A DNA stretch of 64,000 nucleotides, taken from NCBI RefSeq assembly GCF_024753255.1, contig NZ_JANUHA010000013.1:62001-126000 (forward strand), read 5' to 3'. The notes beneath the pieces are model-generated. The model had not been told where the DNA came from and did no database searches. It worked only from the letters and a program-made list of their open reading frames with translations. Position numbers and translations under genes: made by a program. The DNA comes from Massilia agri (lineage in GTDB: Bacteria > Pseudomonadota > Gammaproteobacteria > Burkholderiales > Burkholderiaceae_D). This document shows, piece after piece, positions 59,808 through 64,000 of the stretch (the first letter of the stretch is position 1; each line of letters opens with the position of its first letter).

Positions 59808-60047
59808 TTAGGCCTTGACGTGCGCGGTTGCGTAGTCGATGGCTTGCTTGACGGTGGTGATCTTCTCAGCCTGCTCGTCAGGGATTTCCATTTCGAACTC
59901 GTCTTCCAGTGCCATCACCAGTTCCACGGTGTCCAGCGAGTCAGCGCCGAGGTCGTCAACGAACGAGGATTCGATTTTGATGTCTGCTTCTGCAACGCCC
60001 AGTTGCTCAGCGACGATTTTTTTAACGCGTTGTTCGATATCCGACAT
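59808..60047 (-). CDS. acpP: Acyl carrier protein
   Basis: A 79-residue acidic four-helix carrier protein. The phosphopantetheine attachment Ser is in [21 protein letters not shown], residue ~37. It is the partner of AcpS, FabD, FabH, FabF and PlsX, all encoded in this window. Preceded by a 182-bp gap with a possible promoter (TAAAAT -10 on the minus strand near 60094), so it is probably also transcribed on its own, as is common for this abundant protein. Confidence 0.97.
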   Translation of the reverse strand: MSDIEQRVKKIVAEQLGVAEADIKIESSFVDDLGADSLDTVELVMALEDEFEMEIPDEQAEKITTVKQAIDYATAHVKA

Positions 60048-60229
60048 GTTATGGCTCCATTAAGGTATGTGTTGCGGAAAGTGCGCGCATTTTATCAGGT
60101 TTGCGCGATGAAAAACTACTTTCGGCGATTGCGACTATTTCCACCGAAATTACTGCTAAAAGAGGCGTACACGCCGGATTTTCTTCCGCAATGCTGCGTC
60201 CATCCGGCGTTTCGCCTCTATTAAACCTC

Positions 60230-60967
60230 TTAATTCATGTACATGCCGCCATTCACATGCAGCTCGGTGCCGGTGATATATGCGGCCTGTGGGCCGGAAA
60301 GGAAGGCCACCGCATGGGCGATGTCTTCCGGCTGGCCCAGGCGGCCCAGCGGGATCTGGGTGAGCAGCGCTTCGTGCTGGCCTTCGCCCAGGGCGCGGGT
60401 CATGTCGGTATCGATGAAGCCCGGCGCCACGCAGTTGACGGTGATGTTGCGGCTGCCGATCTCGCGCGCCAGGGCGCGGGTCATGCCGGCCACGCCGGCC
60501 TTGGCGGCGGCGTAGTTCATCTGGCCCGGATTGCCCGAGGCGCCCACCACCGAGGTGATGTTGATGATGCGGCCGTGCTTGGCCTTCATCATCCCGCGCA
60601 GCACCAGGCGCGACAGGCGGCCGACGGCGGTCAGGTTGGTCAGAATGACCGAATCCCACTCCTCGTCCTTCATGCGCATGGCCAGGTTGTCCTGGGTGAT
60701 GCCGGCATTGTTGACGAGGATGGACAGGCTGCCGAAGGACTTCTGCACGTCGCCGACCACGGCTTCGCAGTTCGCGGCATCGGTCACGTTCAGGACCAGG
60801 CCCTTGCCGCCGAATTCCTTCAGGTATTCGGTGATGGCCGCCGCGCCGGATTCGCTGGTGGCGGTGCCGACGACCTTGGCGCCCTGGCGGGCCAGTTCCA
60901 GTGCGATGGCCTTGCCGATGCCGCGCGATGCGCCGGTGACGAGGGCGACTTGGTTTTCCAGATTCAT
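60230..60967 (-). CDS. fabG: 3-oxoacyl-ACP reductase
   Basis: A 245-residue SDR reductase with VTGASRGIGKAIALELARQG (~10-29), NNAGITQDNLAMRMKDEEWDSVI, catalytic NITSVVGASGNPGQMNYAAAKAGVAG (Ser, Tyr, Lys) and the C-terminal TGTELHVNGGMYMN. It reduces 3-oxoacyl-ACP with NADPH in each elongation cycle. It begins 25 bp after fabD. Confidence 0.97.
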   Translation of the reverse strand: MNLENQVALVTGASRGIGKAIALELARQGAKVVGTATSESGAAAITEYLKEFGGKGLVLNVTDAANCEAVVGDVQKSFGSLSILVNNAGITQDNLAMRMKDEEWDSVILTNLTAVGRLSRLVLRGMMKAKHGRIINITSVVGASGNPGQMNYAAAKAGVAGMTRALAREIGSRNITVNCVAPGFIDTDMTRALGEGQHEALLTQIPLGRLGQPEDIAHAVAFLSGPQAAYITGTELHVNGGMYMN

Positions 60968-60992
60968 GCTGTTCCTCTTCTTATGTGTTTGT

Positions 60993-61931
60993 TCAGGCGG
61001 CCTTGACGGCGGCCAGCACGCGCTCGAGCGAGGCCTGGTCGACCAGGGCTTCGCCGACCAGGACCGGGTCGATGCGCTTGGCCATGCCGATCAGGGTCTT
61101 GCTCGGTGCGCACTCGATGACCTGGGTCACACCGCTTGCCGCCACCTTCTGCATGGTCTCGACCCAGCGCACCGGACCGGCGGCCTGGCGCACCAGGGCA
61201 TCCTTGATCGCAGCCGGATCGTGCAGGATAGCGACGTCCACGTTGTTGATCAAGTCGATCTGCGGTGCGGAGAATTCGATGTTTTCCATGTACTCGCGCA
61301 AGCGGTCGGATGCGGGTTTGAGCAAGGACGAGTGGAAAGGCGCCGACACCGCCAGCTTCATGGCGCGCTTGGCGCCCTTGGCCTTGGCGATCTCGCAGGC
61401 GCGGTCGATCGCGGCGGCGTGGCCGGCGATGACGATCTGGGTCGGTTCGTTGAAGTTCACGGCCTCGACCACTTCGCCCTGCGCGGCCTCGGTGCAGACG
61501 GCGCGCACGTCGTCGGCCTGCAGGCCCAGCACGACGGCCATGCCGCCCTGCCCCACCGGCACCGCGTCCTGCATCGACTGGGCGCGGAAGCGCACCAGCG
61601 GCACCGCGTCCTTGAACTTGATCACGCCGGCGGCGACCAGGGCCGAGTATTCGCCCAGGCTGTGGCCGGCCACCAGGTTCGGCACCGGGCCGCCGGCGGC
61701 GATCCAGGCGCGGTACACCGCCACGGCTGCGGTCAGCATGACCGGCTGGGTGTTGGTAGTGAGGTCGAGGTCTTCCTTCGGGCCTTCGGCGATCAGCTTG
61801 CCGAGGTCGAAGCCGAGGGCTTCCGAGGCCTCGAGCACGGTCTGTTCGACGACCGGGTTGCCGGCGAAGCCGTTCAGCATGCCGACGGCCTGGGCGCCCT
61901 GGCCCGTAAACAGGAATGCGAATTTGCTCAT
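60993..61931 (-). CDS. fabD: Malonyl-CoA-ACP transacylase
   Basis: A 312-residue acyltransferase that loads malonyl groups on the carrier protein. It has FAFLFTGQGAQAVGM at the start, the active-site Ser in LVAGHSLGEYSALVAAGV and VSAPFHSSLL with the catalytic His. It starts 176 bp after fabH, a gap that holds a repeat element. Length is normal. Confidence 0.97.
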   Translation of the reverse strand: MSKFAFLFTGQGAQAVGMLNGFAGNPVVEQTVLEASEALGFDLGKLIAEGPKEDLDLTTNTQPVMLTAAVAVYRAWIAAGGPVPNLVAGHSLGEYSALVAAGVIKFKDAVPLVRFRAQSMQDAVPVGQGGMAVVLGLQADDVRAVCTEAAQGEVVEAVNFNEPTQIVIAGHAAAIDRACEIAKAKGAKRAMKLAVSAPFHSSLLKPASDRLREYMENIEFSAPQIDLINNVDVAILHDPAAIKDALVRQAAGPVRWVETMQKVAASGVTQVIECAPSKTLIGMAKRIDPVLVGEALVDQASLERVLAAVKAA

Positions 61932-61968
61932 GTTCTTGTTCTCTCTGTTCGGAAATGTCGTGGTTCAC

Positions 61969-62071
61969 CGTAGGGTGGTCGGCTTCGCCGACCGCGCGTC
62001 CAACTCACGGATGCGCCGTGGTCACGCTTGTACTGGCTGAACGCGCGGTCGGCAGAGCCGACCACCCTACG
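61969..62071. repeat. Inverted-repeat element with CGTAGGGTGG ends
   Basis: 103 bp: begins CGTAGGGTGGTCGGCTTCGCCGACCGCGCG and, mirrored, ends CGCGCGGTCGGCAGAGCCGACCACCCTACG (only the outer 20 bp of each arm are needed to recognise it). Each arm holds its own short hairpin (GTCGGC/GCCGAC). It lies between fabH and fabD without breaking either. Same terminal sequence as the elements at 24465 and 29668. Confidence 0.85.
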
Positions 62072-62107
62072 AATCGCCGCAGTGCATATGCCGCGGCATG
62101 AAACAAA

Positions 62108-63094
62108 TTACATGCGGGCGAGGATCGCGCCCCAGGTGAAGCCGCCGCCGACGCCTTCCATCAGCACATTCTGGCCCTTCCGGATGCGGCCATCGCGCAC
62201 GGCTGCGTCCAGCGCCAGCGGGATCGAGGCGGCCGAAGTGTTGCCGTGCTGGTCGACGGTGACGACCATCTTTTCCATCGGCAGGCCCAGCTTCTTGGCC
62301 GTGCCCTTCATGATACGCAGGTTGGCCTGGTGCGGGATCAGCCAGTCGACGTCCGACGGCTGCATCTTAGCGTGTTCGAGCGCTTCCTTGGCGACTTCTT
62401 CCAGCACGGTGACGGCCAGCTTGAAGACCGCCGGCCCGTCCATGTAGAGGAAGCCGCTGCCGGCCACGGCGCCGCCGGCCAGGTTGCCCGGGATCGACAG
62501 GATGTCGGCGTGGCTGCCGTCGGCGTGCAGCTTGGTGGCCAGCACGCCTGGTTCTTCGGATGCTTCCAGGACGACGGCGCCGGCGCCGTCGCCGAACAGG
62601 ACGCAGGTGGTGCGGTCATTGAAGTCAAGGATGCGCGAGAACACTTCCGCACCGATCACGAGCACGCGCTTGTACACGCCGGCGCGGATGAAGGCGTCGG
62701 CGGTCGAGACCGCGTAGACGAAGCCGCTGCACACGGCCTGCACGTCGAACGCGGCGCTGTTGTTGGCCATGCCCAGCTTGGTCTGCACGATGCAGGCGGT
62801 GCTCGGGAAGCTGCCGTGGAAGTCGGGGGTGGAGCTGGCGACGATGACGAGGTCGATGTCGCTCGGGCTCTTGCCGGCGCTTTCCAGCGCCTTGCGCGCG
62901 GCGTGCACGGCCAGGTCGGACGCGTTTTCGTCGGCGGCCGCATAGTGGCGGCTCGAAATGCCGCTGCGGGTCACGATCCATTCGTCGGAGGTCTCGATGC
63001 CCTTCTCGGCCAGCTGGGCCGCGAGTTCATCGTTGGTGACGCGCTTGGCCGGCAGGTAGCTGCCGGTACCGGTGATCTTGCTGTAGACAGTCAT
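62108..63094 (-). CDS. fabH: Beta-ketoacyl-ACP synthase III
   Basis: A 328-residue enzyme that starts fatty acid synthesis by condensing acetyl-CoA with malonyl-ACP. N-terminal [15 protein letters not shown], the active-site Cys in [15 protein letters not shown], the His in [13 protein letters not shown] and the Asn in [14 protein letters not shown]. It follows plsX by 25 bp on the same strand. Complete and of normal length. Confidence 0.97.
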   Translation of the reverse strand: MTVYSKITGTGSYLPAKRVTNDELAAQLAEKGIETSDEWIVTRSGISSRHYAAADENASDLAVHAARKALESAGKSPSDIDLVIVASSTPDFHGSFPSTACIVQTKLGMANNSAAFDVQAVCSGFVYAVSTADAFIRAGVYKRVLVIGAEVFSRILDFNDRTTCVLFGDGAGAVVLEASEEPGVLATKLHADGSHADILSIPGNLAGGAVAGSGFLYMDGPAVFKLAVTVLEEVAKEALEHAKMQPSDVDWLIPHQANLRIMKGTAKKLGLPMEKMVVTVDQHGNTSAASIPLALDAAVRDGRIRKGQNVLMEGVGGGFTWGAILARM

Positions 63095-63119
63095 CTCTCC
63101 ACCATCCTGCTAGGTTTGC

Positions 63120-64000
63120 TTACGCCTGGCTTGCCTGCTCGCCGGGCGACGTCGGCATCAGTTCGGCGATCAGGGCCGACAGCTGCTCTTGTACATCGTA
63201 TTTTGCTGCGTCAAAGGCGCGCTGGAGCGCCCATTCGAAGGCATAGGCGTTCGCCCCGCCGTGGCTCTTGAACACCAGACCCTTCAGGCCCAGCAGGCTG
63301 GCGCCGTTGTAGCGTTCCGGGTTCAGTTTTTTCAACGACTTGCGCGCCAGCAGCGCGCCGGCCATCGACAGGATGTTCTCGGTGAACACCGACTTGACGA
63401 AGCGCGACAGGCCTTCGACCGCCTTCAGCGTGACGTTGCCGACGAAGCCGTCGCAGACGACCACGTCAACCGTGCCCTTGAAGATGTCGTTGCCTTCGAC
63501 GTTGCCGTAGAAATTCAGTTTACCGCGTTCGTGGTCGGCTTTCAGGATCTGGCCGGTGGCTTTCACCACGTCATTGCCCTTGATCTCTTCGGTGCCGACG
63601 TTCAGCAGGCCGATGGTCGGGCGCGGATTGCGCTCCATGGCCGAGCACAGCACCGAACCCATGATGGCGAACTGGTGCAGGTGATGCGGCTCGCAGTCGA
63701 CGTTGGCGCCGAGGTCGAGCATATAGGTCGGTCCGCCTTTCTGGTTCGGCATGATCGAGCAGATCGCCGGGCGGTCGACGCCGGCCATGGTCTTGAGCAC
63801 ATAGCGCGAGACGGCCATCAGGGCGCCGGTATTGCCGGCGGAAACGCTGGCATTGGCGCTGCCGTCCTTGACCAGCTCGACGGCCACGCGCATGGACGAA
63901 TCCTTCTTCTTGCGCAGGGCGATCTCGACGGGGTCGTCCATGGTGACGACTTCGGTGGCGTTCTTGACGGTGAGTCGGGGATGCGCTTCCGCGCGATGTT
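63120..64000 (-). CDS. plsX: Phosphate acyltransferase PlsX, 5' part outside the window
   Basis: The frame is open to the window edge and continues upstream of the ATG at 63941 with [34 protein letters not shown], a block internal to PlsX. Later blocks [52 protein letters not shown] and [23 protein letters not shown] sequence confirm it. About 290 of the usual ~350 residues are present. PlsX makes acyl-phosphate from acyl-ACP for phospholipid synthesis and usually precedes fabH, as here. Confidence 0.96.
   Translation of the reverse strand, partial: HRAEAHPRLTVKNATEVVTMDDPVEIALRKKKDSSMRVAVELVKDGSANASVSAGNTGALMAVSRYVLKTMAGVDRPAICSIMPNQKGGPTYMLDLGANVDCEPHHLHQFAIMGSVLCSAMERNPRPTIGLLNVGTEEIKGNDVVKATGQILKADHERGKLNFYGNVEGNDIFKGTVDVVVCDGFVGNVTLKAVEGLSRFVKSVFTENILSMAGALLARKSLKKLNPERYNGASLLGLKGLVFKSHGGANAYAFEWALQRAFDAAKYDVQEQLSALIAELMPTSPGEQASQA

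Overview
The window looks like a chromosome segment of a high-GC betaproteobacterium, most likely family Oxalobacteraceae (Massilia/Duganella/Janthinobacterium group). That placement is inferred from gene order and protein character: plsX-fabH-fabD-fabG-acpP-fabF, then ygfX-rpoE-rseA-mucD-glutaredoxin, lepA-lepB-DUF4845-rnc-era-recO-pdxJ-acpS-uvrC, pgsA, and a tRNA-Gly/tRNA-Cys array. TonB-dependent receptors, many exported glycoside hydrolases and a PEP-CTERM protein fit the same group. No search was run.

Layout. 1-2266: a partial TonB receptor and a GH30 glycosidase, each preceded by near-identical LacI-type operators. 2379-13386: an accessory stretch of oxidoreductases (SDRs, a PPOX/PDR-reductase pair, an AhpD-like protein, Gfo/Idh), LysR and AraC regulators, a DsrE protein and a DHA2-type MFS exporter. 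13361-43741: a large arabinan/L-arabinose locus, almost all on the minus strand. 43917-44841: two tRNA-Cys and four tRNA-Gly genes with their own promoter and terminators. 44880-64000: core housekeeping genes on the minus strand.

The arabinan locus reads as a complete path. A TonB receptor (40748-43612) and exported GH43, GH51 and GH127 enzymes capture and trim arabinan outside the cytoplasmic membrane. A YtfQRT-YjfF-type furanose ABC importer and a GPH-type symporter bring products in. A GH43 without a signal peptide trims short oligomers in the cytoplasm and an aldose 1-epimerase equilibrates the sugar. An SDR dehydrogenase, SMP-30 lactonase, IlvD/Edd dehydratase, AraD1 (FAH-fold) dehydratase and semialdehyde dehydrogenase would then convert L-arabinose to alpha-ketoglutarate without phosphorylation.

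The main discovery is a promoter architecture shared by six transcription starts of this locus: a box close to CGATATCG (usually with a second copy 12 bp further upstream), exactly 15 bp, a TGATTGG box, exactly 20 bp, then a -10-like hexamer. It lies before the ytfQ operon, the dehydratase operon, the symporter operon, two separate GH43 genes and the TonB receptor. The likely activator is the GbpR-like LysR protein encoded inside the locus (14476-15417).

Other points: rpoE has a sigma-E type promoter overlapping the ygfX stop codon; its anti-sigma partner has no visible membrane segment and no rseB follows; inverted-repeat elements with CGTAGGGTGG ends lie at three places; and a small stretch with two unrecognised ORFs interrupts the arabinan locus.
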